DNA of 64,000 nt from JBGLNJ01 sp034434835 (GCA_034434835.1 DAOTXX010000186.1:1-64000), one strand, 5' to 3'; positions 30,866-40,948 are shown, counted from the stretch's first letter. Made by a program: numbers and translations. The notes: a model not told the origin generated them from the sequence alone.

Positions 30866-32956
30866 ATGAGCAAATCGAAGAAAACCAAAGCGCCCAAAAT
30901 TGACCCGCGCGTGATGACTCGCCCGCGCCTGGATGCGCTGTTCGAGCGGCAGGCGCGAGGCGAACTCGATCTCGACGGGCTGGAAGTGGGCGTGCGCGCG
31001 TTAATGACAGAGGTGGGCCAGCCGGCGACACTCGAAGCGCTGGTCAAGCGAATGGAGGGAACACCTGAAGGCGAACGCGAAACGCTCATGACGCTGTTGC
31101 CGCGCCTGAAAAGCCGCGAGGTGATTGACTATCTCTGGCAGCAAGTTAAAAAGCGCGGTAGGCTTTCGCTCGACGCCAAGATGACGGCGCTGGTCATCCT
31201 CAAAGAGATGGGGGAGGAGGTGGACCTGCGCGATCCGGGCCGCTATTTCTCTCCGCGCGACATCAAGCCCGGCGACATCAAGGCCGCGGAGGACTTGTTC
31301 CACACTGGCATGCGCGGCCTGGCGCGCTCCCTGCGCGAATCGCGCGATCCAGCCGAAGTGGAAGCCTTTATGCACCGCATCAACAAGATGCCAGAACAGG
31401 CCATTGACGGCACAGGGATTTTGATGGAGTATATCAAGACCGGCGAGGAAAGCGCCACCGACCTGGAAGCCGATTTTCTTTACGCGCTGGCACACACCAC
31501 TCCTTTTCCAGAAGTGCAGCGGGAGGCAGAACACGCGCTGAAGCGCCTGGCCGCACGGGGCGTCAAGCCGGTCACCCGCGTCATTCTCGACCTCGTGCAC
31601 GATCGGTTCTATGCCGCGTATATGACCGATCCGAATCATCCCTGGCAGCAGAATGTGACCGTGGCTTGGGAGCGCGCGGGCGGCGTGATTCAGGCGCTAG
31701 TCTTTCTGCTCGATTTTGGCGTGCCGTGGCGTGGCGCGCTCAAAGACGCCTTTGCCACTCACGGTATGACGCCTCAAGAGTTCCAGCGCCAACTGGTGGA
31801 TAAAGCGGAACGCAGGATGGACTTGCACATGTACCGCATCAGCCTGGCGCGCGCCCAGGCTACTATTGCGGCCGCGGTCGAGGCCAATCGTCAGTACAAC
31901 ATTGCGTTTTCCAAAGATTACAACGAGGCGCGCCATCTGATCGAGCGTTGGGTGCTACATCCACCCGCCGCCATTCTTGAAAAGGATTCCACGCGCGACG
32001 AATTGGGCGATCTGCCTCTGACCCCAGATCGCAGCGGCAAGCCGTTGATGCTTGACCTGCGCGATCTTGAGCGCAGCGAGACGGCCAGGCATTGGTTCGC
32101 GCAGCAAACTGCCGAGGCGAGTGACGAAGAAGAGGAATGGGACGAGCAAGAGCCCGACTTGGGTGACTGGGACGAAGACTATTTCGATCCGGACGACTTT
32201 TACAGCTTTGAGGATGTGTTGGAGGACGTGCGGAACATCTATGCGGACCAAAGCCCAGCCTGGTGGGAGTATGAGTGGGTACGCGGCTATTTGGCGAGCT
32301 TGAGCCCTGATCCAGACTGGCTGGAGCGCTTTGATGAGGATTTCGAATACATCATTGGCGAATGGTGGACGCTGAGGGACTGGTTCGAGTACCTCGACGC
32401 GGGAAACGAGATTCACTCTGTCACGGACCTGCGCGGCTTTCACCTTTCGGAATACTTGCGCGTAGAGGCAGATGAGGATGACGATCAGGGCCGGTCACGC
32501 GCGGTAACCGTTCGCGACTTTTTCGTGTACCTTGCACAGCATAGTCTCGTCTCTTCCGAGTTGCCTTTCTTGTCTGAACTGTCACAGATGCTCGCGCTGC
32601 CAGACCAGATGACGCTGCTGGCTCGCCCAGAGCCGCAGGGCGGAGAGATCGCCTTTTGGTTTAGCTCATTCGGCGAGGATGAACACGATGAGCCTTTCAC
32701 CTACAACGAGTGGTGGATGGCGTTGGTCCTGGCGAGCACATTCAAGGGAGACCGGGCCAAGTGCCGGCGCACGACGCAAGGCAAGCCGGATGCGGCGGCC
32801 AAGCTGGCGCTCCTCGACCAACTCGAACGTCGGTTAGCCCAAGACTCGGAATATCTTGACGAACTTGACTATGAGCGATTCCCCTCGTCTGAGGACTATG
32901 CGCGCGCCGCGCGTTGGTTCGACCACGAATCGGTGAATAATACACGCGCGTGGTGA
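30866..32956 (+). CDS. Large acidic hypothetical protein, HEAT-like N-terminal part
   Basis: A 696-residue soluble protein that I do not recognise. After a basic tail (MSKSKKTKAPK), the first ~340 residues look like paired helices (for example TLEALVKRMEGTPEGERETLMTLLPRLKSREVIDYLWQQVKKRGRLSLDAKMTALVILKEMGEEVD), which suggests HEAT-like repeats. An acidic low-complexity stretch is at about 420-450 (EASDEEEEWDEQEPDLGDWDEDYFDPDDF). The C-terminal part is tryptophan- and aspartate-rich (WWEYEWVRGYLASLSPDPDWLERF, FTYNEWWMALVLA). It begins two bases after the pRiA4b ORF-3 protein with a good ribosome site, so the products probably act together. There is no known catalytic motif. Confidence 0.75.
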   Translation: MSKSKKTKAPKIDPRVMTRPRLDALFERQARGELDLDGLEVGVRALMTEVGQPATLEALVKRMEGTPEGERETLMTLLPRLKSREVIDYLWQQVKKRGRLSLDAKMTALVILKEMGEEVDLRDPGRYFSPRDIKPGDIKAAEDLFHTGMRGLARSLRESRDPAEVEAFMHRINKMPEQAIDGTGILMEYIKTGEESATDLEADFLYALAHTTPFPEVQREAEHALKRLAARGVKPVTRVILDLVHDRFYAAYMTDPNHPWQQNVTVAWERAGGVIQALVFLLDFGVPWRGALKDAFATHGMTPQEFQRQLVDKAERRMDLHMYRISLARAQATIAAAVEANRQYNIAFSKDYNEARHLIERWVLHPPAAILEKDSTRDELGDLPLTPDRSGKPLMLDLRDLERSETARHWFAQQTAEASDEEEEWDEQEPDLGDWDEDYFDPDDFYSFEDVLEDVRNIYADQSPAWWEYEWVRGYLASLSPDPDWLERFDEDFEYIIGEWWTLRDWFEYLDAGNEIHSVTDLRGFHLSEYLRVEADEDDDQGRSRAVTVRDFFVYLAQHSLVSSELPFLSELSQMLALPDQMTLLARPEPQGGEIAFWFSSFGEDEHDEPFTYNEWWMALVLASTFKGDRAKCRRTTQGKPDAAAKLALLDQLERRLAQDSEYLDELDYERFPSSEDYARAARWFDHESVNNTRAW

Positions 32957-33390
32957 AAAGGGAAAACAAGAGTGAGCCGAGCCTGAGCGCCAAATCGTAC
33001 ACAATTAGGTTCAAAAGTTTCCCGATTCGGCATTCTGTACCTAATGCGCAACTCTTGCTCGCAGTTAGTGGGCGAGCACAGAGTAGGTTATTCTGAGACC
33101 CCCATGCCTGTCGGCAGGCATGTTTCATGGCAGAAATTGGGCTGGGCATGCCCGCGCGGCGATGAATCGGGCGAGAAGCTGGCTTCAGCCAGCGCCGCTG
33201 GGTAGCCCGCCGAGTTCATCGGCGGGCGGGCACTTTCATTTTTAGGAGCAGAGCGGGCTCCCCCGCCCGCGAAACCGCCGCATGGGAGCCACCTCCGCAG
33301 GAATTTGGGGCCGTGCCAGGTATATTTGTATGGGGTCGAGGCGCTCTTGGGTATCTTGCAGGATCGCACTCAGGCTCCATCAACCGCTGG
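32957..33390. repeat. Intergenic region with nested hairpins
   Basis: No gene is seen. Hairpins include CATGCCTGTCGGCAGGCATG (about 33,103-33,122), GCTGGCTTCAGCCAGC (33,177-33,193) and GCCCGCCGAGTTCATCGGCGGGC (33,207-33,229). They are related in wording to the repeats at window positions 1-100 and 46,850-46,970. Confidence 0.5.
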
Positions 33391-33485
33391 CTAGGAGCCT
33401 GTCGGAGAAACCCGTTTTCTCCGAGAAAACGGGTTTCTGGGCCACCATTTTCAGCGGAAACTATCAGCTCTCCGACAGACTGCTA
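33391..33485. mobile_element. MITE-like palindromic element (TIR type E, core delta)
   Basis: A 95-bp element with ends CTAGGAGCCTGTCGGAGA and TCTCCGACAGACTGCTA, nearly the same as those at 8,022-8,150. Its core is the palindrome AAACCCGTTTTCTCCGAG/AAAACGGGTTTC (33,407-33,437), which also occurs alone at 12,657-12,687 and 15,955-15,984. Confidence 0.7.
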
Positions 33486-33544
33486 AAGCAGTCACTTGAT
33501 TTCGTCGTGATCGCGTAGGCCGAGTCGCCAGCCAGCTCAAAGAG

Positions 33545-33553
33545 TGCTATACT
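33545..33553 (+). promoter_or_regulatory. Possible extended -10 promoter of the STAND-TPR gene
   Basis: TGCTATACT is an extended -10 element (TGn-TATACT) about 65 bases before the start codon. No good -35 hexamer lies at the expected distance. Confidence 0.35.
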
Positions 33554-33619
33554 TCAAAGGTCTGAGCCTTTGCCCGGCGCAAGTTTCAGCCTCCGATCCG
33601 TCTCATAGGGAGCGCCCCC

Positions 33620-35659
33620 ATGCCCGAAGAGAGAATCCGTGCTAGCGATGTGCCCGGTGACACCGCGGGTGTCGCCCCATCCAAAGGACGCCCGATCCAC
33701 TATGACGGCCCGTTGCCCCACCGCTTTCCATTGCCACACCAGCCCCACTTTTTTGGCCGTGAAGCCGAATTGCGCAAGATCGCCCGCGCGCTGGCTCCGC
33801 AATCTGCGGCCTGGGGCGTGTTGATTGACGGCCCAGCCGGCATCGGCAAGACGGCGCTGGCAGTTCGCGCTGGCCATCTGGCATCGGATGAGCAGTTCCC
33901 CATCAAGGTCTTTTTACCGGCCCTGCTCTTGGCGTTGGATCCGCTCGAAGAGCCGGGCTATGACGATTGCCCCAACTCTATGGCTTTGCTGGCCGAATTA
34001 GGCCGCGAACTGGGCCAAGTCGAGATCGCCAGGTACGATTCGAACGTGCGGGCCGAGAGGCTACTTGAGGCTTTGGAGGAACGCAGCGCCCTCATCGTCA
34101 TTGATAACGTGGCGGCCCTGCGTGATCGGGAGCGCGATCAGTTGTGCCAGTTCCTGAAGCGACTGCCGCGCTCGTGCAAGGCTATTCTCACCGGCTGCTC
34201 CGCCCAAGAAGGCGCGGAAATGATTCAGCTCGAACGGCTGGCCCCGGGCGCTGCGGATGCATTGATTGCTCACCTGATCGAACGTCATCCGTTGTTGGAG
34301 GGTGCAGACGCTCAAGAGCGTCATGGCTTGTACGATGCCACGCATGGCAACCCGCTGTTGATGGGCTGGCTCATCAGCCAGATCGGGCGACCTCGTAGCC
34401 AGTGCACCACCATGGCCCAGGCATGTCACCTGATCCGTGCTGCTCCTGCGGGTGTGGACCCGATCGAGCACCTTTTTGAAGATGTCTTGAGCGCGCTGAC
34501 CGAAAGCGAGATCGCTGTGCTTGGCGCGGTCGCATGTTTTACCCTGCCGGCCCAGGCTGCATGGATCGTCAGATTGACCAATCTATCTTTTTCGACGGTG
34601 CAAGCCGCAGTCGAAGGTCTCCTGGATCGCGGATTGCTGATGACCGATGCAGATGCCAGGTCGTTCGTCCTGCCCCCGCGGGCCGCAGCTCTGTTACGGA
34701 TCAAGTGTCCCGAATTCATCGCAGTAGCCGGAAAACGCCTGACCGAGCGCGTCTTGGAGCTTGTGCTGGAAAACGGTTATGAAAATGCCGAACGCTTTCC
34801 AGTGCTCTATGCCGAGTGGCCTGCCATCCACGCAGCACTCCCATTTTTCCTTCATGGCGACAATGAGCATTTGCAAGCTCTGTGCCAGGGACTTGATCCA
34901 TTTCTCGAGTTTTTTGGTCGCTGGGATGAGCGACTGGCGCTCGATCTGCGGGCCGAAAAGTGCGCGGTCGCAGCGAACGATACCGAAAACGCCGGCTGGC
35001 GCGCCTACCGCGCCGGGCGAGTGTATGCCTTTCGCGGTCAGGCCGATCAAGTGCTGGCCTGCGCTCAGCGCGTCAGCGAATACTGGATGGGCGCCAGTCC
35101 GCTGGTCAGGGCAGCCGCGGCCCGACTGCTTGGCATCGGGTTCGAGCTGGCGAAGGACTATCGCGCTGCCGTGGTGGCGTATCGCGAGGCGTATACCTTG
35201 GACTCGACGCTTGAGCCAGAGGGCAAGAACGCGGTCACTGATCTCGAAAGCCTGGCCTGGGCTGAAAAATGCACCGGCAACTATCACGCCGCTGAGCGCG
35301 ATTTGCGCCAGGCGCTGCGGATTGCTCGCGCGAACAACCATCGCGACAGTCAGGCAGCGACCCTCGGCGCGCTGGCCGATCTCGCGATGGAACGGGAGAA
35401 CTATGCCGCCGCCGAGTCACTAGCCAGAGAGGCCCTGCTGCTGGCGGAGCTGATTGGGAGGCCTGGGCTGATCGCCAATGAATATCGCCGTCTGGCCCAA
35501 GCCCTGGCGCGTCAGGGCCATCCGCAGGCGGGGCTGCCCTATGCTCGCCGCGCCGTCGAGATTCTGGAACGCTTGCGATCGGTGAACCTGCCAGAGGCGC
35601 AGTCAGTGCTTCGAGAATGTGCGCGGAACGACAGCGGCTCTCGCTCAAGCAAGCAATAA
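33620..35659 (+). CDS. STAND (NB-ARC-like) ATPase with C-terminal TPR repeats
   Basis: A 679-residue STAND-class signalling ATPase. After FFGREAELRKIARAL comes Walker A GPAGIGKT (residues 71-78), Walker B ALIVIDNVAAL, a sensor stretch CKAILTG and the GNPLLMGWLIS segment characteristic of NB-ARC/AP-ATPases. A winged-helix-like region follows (about 285-370). From about residue 440 onward there are TPR-like helical pairs (AKDYRAAVVAYREAYTLDS, TGNYHAAERDLRQALRIARAN, RENYAAAESLAREALLLAEL, GHPQAGLPYARRAVEIL). No effector domain is fused to the N terminus. Such proteins oligomerise when the repeats sense a ligand. Its 3' end overlaps the end of the convergent histidine kinase by 15 bases. Confidence 0.85.
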   Translation: MPEERIRASDVPGDTAGVAPSKGRPIHYDGPLPHRFPLPHQPHFFGREAELRKIARALAPQSAAWGVLIDGPAGIGKTALAVRAGHLASDEQFPIKVFLPALLLALDPLEEPGYDDCPNSMALLAELGRELGQVEIARYDSNVRAERLLEALEERSALIVIDNVAALRDRERDQLCQFLKRLPRSCKAILTGCSAQEGAEMIQLERLAPGAADALIAHLIERHPLLEGADAQERHGLYDATHGNPLLMGWLISQIGRPRSQCTTMAQACHLIRAAPAGVDPIEHLFEDVLSALTESEIAVLGAVACFTLPAQAAWIVRLTNLSFSTVQAAVEGLLDRGLLMTDADARSFVLPPRAAALLRIKCPEFIAVAGKRLTERVLELVLENGYENAERFPVLYAEWPAIHAALPFFLHGDNEHLQALCQGLDPFLEFFGRWDERLALDLRAEKCAVAANDTENAGWRAYRAGRVYAFRGQADQVLACAQRVSEYWMGASPLVRAAAARLLGIGFELAKDYRAAVVAYREAYTLDSTLEPEGKNAVTDLESLAWAEKCTGNYHAAERDLRQALRIARANNHRDSQAATLGALADLAMERENYAAAESLAREALLLAELIGRPGLIANEYRRLAQALARQGHPQAGLPYARRAVEILERLRSVNLPEAQSVLRECARNDSGSRSSKQ

Positions 35660-38122
35660 TCTCCTCACCTCGCGGAGGAGAACCCCGGCCGAGACCGGCT
35701 TGGTGAGGATTTGCTGAATCCCCAACCCCAGCATGTTCGCCCCTTCGTAGCGAAAAGCTACCCGGCTGGTACTGAGCAAGATGAGCGGGACGCCCGCCAC
35801 TTGAGGATTCTGCCGGAGTTTTCTGAGGGTCGTCCAGCCGTCCCGGGTCGTCAGCCTCAAGCCAAACAAGATCAGGTCGGGACGGCGCTCGGCCATCGCG
35901 AGCGTGGTCTGTTCACCGTCTTGAGCCTCCAGGACAGTCAAGCCCTGGCCGGATAGCACCAAAGACAGCCAGCGGCGCGTTTCTGGATCGCTTTCCACGA
36001 CAAGCACCGACCAGGGCATCTTGCTGTCCATCTGCAACAGCACTCGGCTGATGCTCGCGAAAAGCTGTTCGTCGCGGATCGGTTTGGTCAGGAAGTCAGC
36101 CGCGCCCGCGGCGAGACCGGACTCTCGTTCGGGAATGACTGAGGTCATGATCACAGGAACGGCTTGCGTGAGGGGATTCTGCTTGAGCTGTCGCAGCGCC
36201 TCAAAGCCGTCCATATCGGGCATGATGGCATCCAGCAAAAGCAGGTCAGGTTGTTGTTGCTCTACGATCTGCAGCGCCTCAGCGGCTTGAGTCGCAATCA
36301 AAACGCTGTGACCCGCCAGTTCGAGTTGATAGCGAAGCGATTGGACCGCACTCGAATCGCCGTCGGCGATCAAGATCCTGAAAGTCTTGATCGGCGCCTG
36401 CCCGGTTCCCCCCAGAGCCTCGGCAGCGGGCAGCTCCAGCGAGGGGCGGGGGAAAATGGGAACGGTGAAGCTGAACGTGCTGCCACGGCCCACGACACTC
36501 GTGGCCCAAATGCGCCCGCCGTGCATCTCAACGAGCGCGCGGGTGATCGCCAGCCCCAGGCCAGCGCCCGGAATATCGAGGGCAAGAGCATTCGGGGCCC
36601 GAAAAAAGCTAGCGAACAGCCTGGTCTGATCTCGTTCTGTTATGCCGATGCCGGTATCGGCAATATCCACCTGCACTTGCTCGCCGACCACACGGGCCAC
36701 GATGCTGATCTTGCCCTCGAAGGTAAATTTGAGGGCGTTGGACAGCAGGCTCGTGATGATCTGCGCGAGTCGGCCGGGGTCCGCCAACACCTCTGGCAAG
36801 CCATCGGGGACCTGCAGATCGAGCTGGATGTCCCGGTCCCCCAGGCGGGAACGGAGATCGTGCAGGACATTGAGAATGACGTGCCGCAGCGAGACGGCCT
36901 CAAAGCGCATCTTGATCTCGCCCGCCTCCAGGCTCGCCAGGTCCACCAAGCCCTTGACGACCGTGCTCAATCGATCGCAATTGGCCTTGACGATCTCTAA
37001 AAAATCGAACTGGGTGTCGGTGAGAACCCCGGCGGCTCCTGTGACGAGCAAGTCAACGTATCCCTTGGCTGCGATCATCGGCGCATGAAGCTCGTGCGAG
37101 GCTAGCGACACCAGGTCGCTTTTGAGCTGTTCCACTTCGGCTTCCTTGGTGATGTCGCGCAAGACGATCACCGTACCTTGTTGAGTCACTGACGGCAAAG
37201 TGACCGGAGCCAGGCTAAAGGCTAATGCCCGGGTGCCCCAATTGACCTTGAGACTGGCCGTCCATGATCCGCCCCCTCCGATCAGCAGGCCGATGAGCGA
37301 TTGGTCTTCGGGGGGCGCCACGACACCAAGGATCTGGTTCAAGTCACTGCCCAGCACATCCTGTTCGGAGGTCTCCAGGATGTCACACGCGCGGGCGTTG
37401 ACGACGATGGCCTTTTTGTTCTGGTCAAAGACAATCACCCCCTCGCTCATACTCTGGAGGATGGCCTGGAGCTTGTTCGCCTCCGTTCGCTCACGGTCAA
37501 GCGCCTCCTGCAAGTGCTGGGTTTGCGCGGCAACACGACGATCAAGCTCTCGGGCGTGTTGATGGATCCGATGGAGAGCATTATCCAATTGCGCCGAGAT
37601 GTTCCAGGCCGGCAGCGCCACCAACCAGAAACTGATGATGGCATAATAGTTGAGGCCCTCTGGGCGAGGATGCGTGATAAAAGTCAGCGCGTACAGGGCA
37701 GTAGCCAGCGCGGCAAAGAGAAAGGCATCATGTGGAAGGGTGATGAAGCTGGCTGCCGCAATCGGGATAAGGTACAGTGGGACCAGGCGGTCGGGATCTT
37801 GAGCTAGAGATACGACGGCGGTGATCAGGGTAAGGAAAATGAGATAAATGTAGCCCGCGAATCGAGTGTACCCGATCTGGTTCAGGCGTAAAGCGATCAG
37901 CAGGAGAGTCAGTCCAAGCAGTTCGGCGCTCAAGAGAGCCAGATTCTCGATGGGCGAACGACCTTGGAGGAGATAGATGAGGTAAATAGCGGCCAACAGG
38001 GCCAAGGCAAAACTTGCGCCAAGAAGCAGAATACCGAGCAGGCGCGCACGTCGTACTTGCGCAGGATCGTTGCTGTGGGTCGAGAGTAAATTAAAGATCC
38101 AGCGTCTAACACGGTTCTTCAT
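35645..38122 (-). CDS. Hybrid sensor histidine kinase with two receiver domains
   Basis: An 825-residue membrane kinase. Residues about 25-180 hold six membrane helices. A coiled coil leads into a PAS domain (about 220-320, LQAILQSMSEGVIVFDQNKKAIVVNARACDIL). The dimerisation domain has the phospho-acceptor His in LVSLASHELHAPM (usual SHELRTPL). The ATPase part shows NALKF, DTGIGI and GAGLGLAI. Receiver 1 (about 585-700) has an intact acceptor, LLLLDAIMPDMDGF, and TKPI. Receiver 2 (about 705-822) has Gly where the Asp is expected (LILFGLRLTTRDGW), so it cannot be phosphorylated there. Start at the ATG 38,122 (MKNRVRRW). It is convergent with, and overlaps by 15 bases, the STAND-TPR gene, and divergent from the poly-HAMP operon. 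Confidence 0.92.
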   Translation of the reverse strand: MKNRVRRWIFNLLSTHSNDPAQVRRARLLGILLLGASFALALLAAIYLIYLLQGRSPIENLALLSAELLGLTLLLIALRLNQIGYTRFAGYIYLIFLTLITAVVSLAQDPDRLVPLYLIPIAAASFITLPHDAFLFAALATALYALTFITHPRPEGLNYYAIISFWLVALPAWNISAQLDNALHRIHQHARELDRRVAAQTQHLQEALDRERTEANKLQAILQSMSEGVIVFDQNKKAIVVNARACDILETSEQDVLGSDLNQILGVVAPPEDQSLIGLLIGGGGSWTASLKVNWGTRALAFSLAPVTLPSVTQQGTVIVLRDITKEAEVEQLKSDLVSLASHELHAPMIAAKGYVDLLVTGAAGVLTDTQFDFLEIVKANCDRLSTVVKGLVDLASLEAGEIKMRFEAVSLRHVILNVLHDLRSRLGDRDIQLDLQVPDGLPEVLADPGRLAQIITSLLSNALKFTFEGKISIVARVVGEQVQVDIADTGIGITERDQTRLFASFFRAPNALALDIPGAGLGLAITRALVEMHGGRIWATSVVGRGSTFSFTVPIFPRPSLELPAAEALGGTGQAPIKTFRILIADGDSSAVQSLRYQLELAGHSVLIATQAAEALQIVEQQQPDLLLLDAIMPDMDGFEALRQLKQNPLTQAVPVIMTSVIPERESGLAAGAADFLTKPIRDEQLFASISRVLLQMDSKMPWSVLVVESDPETRRWLSLVLSGQGLTVLEAQDGEQTTLAMAERRPDLILFGLRLTTRDGWTTLRKLRQNPQVAGVPLILLSTSRVAFRYEGANMLGLGIQQILTKPVSAGVLLREVRRLLLA

Positions 38123-38692
38123 CGGGCAGTGAGAGTCAGGGCTAGTCTTGACCCAAGCATTGCGCTGGGGGCGACACAAGGCTCTAATCTGTGATGTGAG
38201 CCGTTTCGATCCTGTCAAGCGACTCGGATCACAATGCCTATACTATACATCACTTTTGCGTTCTTGTGAATACAGATTGGGTCGCACTTTGGTTTTGCTT
38301 GTCCGCCAGTTTACGGAAGTTAACGGAGAGGACATAACAACACTGACTATCCAGATCACCAGTATTTGACAAATCCAGCAAATTTCGGCATACTTATGTC
38401 CTGATCGTGTCCCCCCTGTGGCGTATTGAATATGTTCAGGCTCGAGTTCTTGGCTCTGACCTGAAGGGATGGACTGCCCGATGCAGCACCTGGTCATACC
38501 GCAATTTGCATGGGGAGCAGGCTCGCCTGCCTCCCTTCACACGTTGCCCTTGACAACTGCCCCCGGTTGTCCCGGTATGTTCCACAGTTCTAGCCGCCTG
38601 GCTAGACCCACCCACCGGAACACCCAACGTGCCGAGATGACGAGCGATTTGTGCTACCTGCCCCGTCCCCCCCACAGGTGAAGGAGGGAAGC
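38123..38692. other. Divergent intergenic region, kinase / poly-HAMP operon
   Basis: A 570-base regulatory gap. It contains a predicted promoter at 38,366-38,394 for the plus-strand operon and AT-rich stretches around 38,220-38,410. No coding frame with family resemblance is seen. Confidence 0.5.
38366..38394 (+). promoter_or_regulatory. Predicted promoter of the poly-HAMP/STAND operon
   Basis: TTGACA (38,366-38,371), 17-base spacer, CATACT (38,389-38,394). It lies about 300 bases before the first start codon of the operon. Confidence 0.45.
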
Positions 38693-40930
38693 ATGCTTGA
38701 GAGGTTCAAACTTGGCCCGATTGTGATTGTCTCTTTTGTCTTGGTGGCAATGCTCATTGTTGTGGTGGGAGCCGTGGGTTACCTGGCCGCCCAGGGACAG
38801 GACAATCACATTTTGATTCTGGTCACTGTGAGTGCGGCCCTGGCTACGGTCATCTGGGGCGTGTTGCTCGCTCGCAGCATTACAGGCCCTCTGTCCCTGA
38901 TCGTGCGAATGTCTCAAGAAATAGGTCAGCGGCATCTGGGCATGCGCTTGCGGATGAACAGGCCGGATGAGATCGGACTGGTGGCTCATGCGTTGAATCA
39001 GCTTGCCGACGATTTGCAACGCGACGTGGTTGCCCCGCTGAAAAAGGCCGCAGCCGGCGATCTGACCATGCAAGTTGAGCCACGAGACAGTCAAGATGAA
39101 ATCGCTCTGGCCGTGAAAAAAATCATCGAATCGCTGCAAGAACTGGTGGCCGAAACAGGAGTGCTGGCTCAGTCTGTGACTGAGGGCAAGCTCACAGCCC
39201 GCGGCAAATTGGGGCGATTTCAAGGGGGATACAAAACAATTATTCAGCAGGTCAACCACTCTCTCGATTCAGTCACCGAGCCACTTCAAACAGTCGCCCA
39301 GCATATCAGTCAACTGGCTGCGGGCAACACGCCCTCCAGGCTGGCCCAGTTGGATCAGGGCGACTGGATCGGGATTCAGAATGACCTGAATGTTTCCCTT
39401 GACGCCATTCGCGGATTGACGGCGGACTGCGTCGTCTTGTCCCAAGCGGCGGCGGAGGGAAAGCTTGCAACCCAGACCGATCTCGGCCGATATCGCGGTG
39501 ATTTCCGTATCATCGCGCAGAACATGAACGGTGTGCTTAAGGCAATGGCCGACCCCCTGAGCAAGATCGCTGTGGGCCTCGGCTATCTGGCAGACGGCAG
39601 AATCCCCTCCCCGATCACCGATGCCTTTAATGGTGATTTCGAGACCCTCAAACATAGTCTCAATCAGATTATCGGGACGGCTCACTTGTGCGAGGCCGAT
39701 AGCCAATTATTGATTGAAGCGGCGACCGAGGCCAATCTGGCTGTGCGGGCGGATACCAGCAAGTATCCCGGCGAAAGCGGCTGGCTCCTGGATCGAATGA
39801 ACCGGATGATGGATGCCTTGATCCTGCCCTTGAACACAGTGGCCGATCGTGTCGCCCATCTGGCCCAGGGAGAGATCCCGCCCCGGGTTACAGAGACCTA
39901 TCGAGGCGATTTCCAAAAGCTCAGGAATGATTTGAACACTTGCATTGATGCGATGAGTACTTGGAGCGCTGACGTGAGTTTGTTATCGAGAGCTGCCTCA
40001 GAAGGCCGGCTGGCGGTTCGCGCGGATGTCTCCAGACATCAAGGCGAGTTCCGCAAGATTGCTCAAAGGACGAACGACCTGCTGGACGCTGTGACCGCCC
40101 CCTTGGGTTCGGTGGCCGTATACACAGGCCGGATCGCCAACGGCGACGTTCCGCCCCTGATCACCGAGGGCTTTCTAGGGGACTGGGTCGGAATCCGGGA
40201 TAACTTGAACGCTTGCGCCGCCGCCGTCAGCGCACTGCTCGTGGATATGGACATGCTGACCCAGGCGTTGACAGAGGGTCGGCTGGCCGTTCGGACTGAC
40301 GCCAGCCGATACCAGGGCCGATTCCACCAAGTCATTCAGAACGCGAACAATGCTCTGAGTGCGGTGATGGACGCTGTGAACAATGCCGGTCGGGCCATCA
40401 CGCAGTTGGCGGACGGAAATCTGCAGGCCCAGATGGACGGGCATTATCAGGGTGACTGGGCCGTGCTCAGGGACCGGGTGGAAGCGATGGCCAGCGGGCT
40501 TAGGAACATGGCCAACAAAACCCGGCAAGCTTCATTCGGCATGGCGGAGGCAACCACGCAGATTTTGGCTTCATCCAGTCACATGGTGAGCACGGCCCGG
40601 CAGCAAGCGGGCGCCATTCTCGACATGACGAATACCGTGCAAGAGACCAAGACGGCCGTGGGGCAATCGGTGCGGCAGGCGCAAGAGATGGCGCGTGTGA
40701 TCAGCGAGTTAGCCTCGGTGGTCGAAGCCTCGGCGCAAGCAGCGCAGCATGTGGTCAAGGGCGTCGAACAGGAAACTACAAAATTGGACCAAATCTCGAC
40801 CGGGATTGATGAGATTAATCGGACCGTGCAATATGCCTTGGAGACAGCCCAACAGTGGCAAAGCATGGCACAAAACCTGATGGTGCTTTCAGAGCAACTC
40901 AAAGTGACGGCGACGCATTACCGGTTCTAA
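38693..40930 (+). CDS. Poly-HAMP membrane signalling protein without receptor or CheW-binding tip
   Basis: A 745-residue protein. Two membrane helices (about 8-32 and 40-60) are joined by only a few residues, so there is almost no external sensor. After a first HAMP (about 60-115) come about ten alternating half-repeats of 46 residues: one kind reads EGRLAVRADVSRYQGEFRKIAQRTNDLLDAVTAPL, the other LAQGEIPPRVTETYRGDFQKLRNDLNTCIDAM. This is a poly-HAMP chain like those of large soluble receptors and kinases. The end (about 635-745) is a helical region similar to the methyl-accepting signalling helices but without the conserved hairpin tip that binds CheA/CheW. It must therefore pass its signal to another partner. 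Two STAND ATPase genes follow in the same operon (18-base gap). AAGGAGG lies before the ATG. Confidence 0.82.
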   Translation: MLERFKLGPIVIVSFVLVAMLIVVVGAVGYLAAQGQDNHILILVTVSAALATVIWGVLLARSITGPLSLIVRMSQEIGQRHLGMRLRMNRPDEIGLVAHALNQLADDLQRDVVAPLKKAAAGDLTMQVEPRDSQDEIALAVKKIIESLQELVAETGVLAQSVTEGKLTARGKLGRFQGGYKTIIQQVNHSLDSVTEPLQTVAQHISQLAAGNTPSRLAQLDQGDWIGIQNDLNVSLDAIRGLTADCVVLSQAAAEGKLATQTDLGRYRGDFRIIAQNMNGVLKAMADPLSKIAVGLGYLADGRIPSPITDAFNGDFETLKHSLNQIIGTAHLCEADSQLLIEAATEANLAVRADTSKYPGESGWLLDRMNRMMDALILPLNTVADRVAHLAQGEIPPRVTETYRGDFQKLRNDLNTCIDAMSTWSADVSLLSRAASEGRLAVRADVSRHQGEFRKIAQRTNDLLDAVTAPLGSVAVYTGRIANGDVPPLITEGFLGDWVGIRDNLNACAAAVSALLVDMDMLTQALTEGRLAVRTDASRYQGRFHQVIQNANNALSAVMDAVNNAGRAITQLADGNLQAQMDGHYQGDWAVLRDRVEAMASGLRNMANKTRQASFGMAEATTQILASSSHMVSTARQQAGAILDMTNTVQETKTAVGQSVRQAQEMARVISELASVVEASAQAAQHVVKGVEQETTKLDQISTGIDEINRTVQYALETAQQWQSMAQNLMVLSEQLKVTATHYRF

Positions 40931-40948
40931 GTCTCACGGAGAGGCCTT

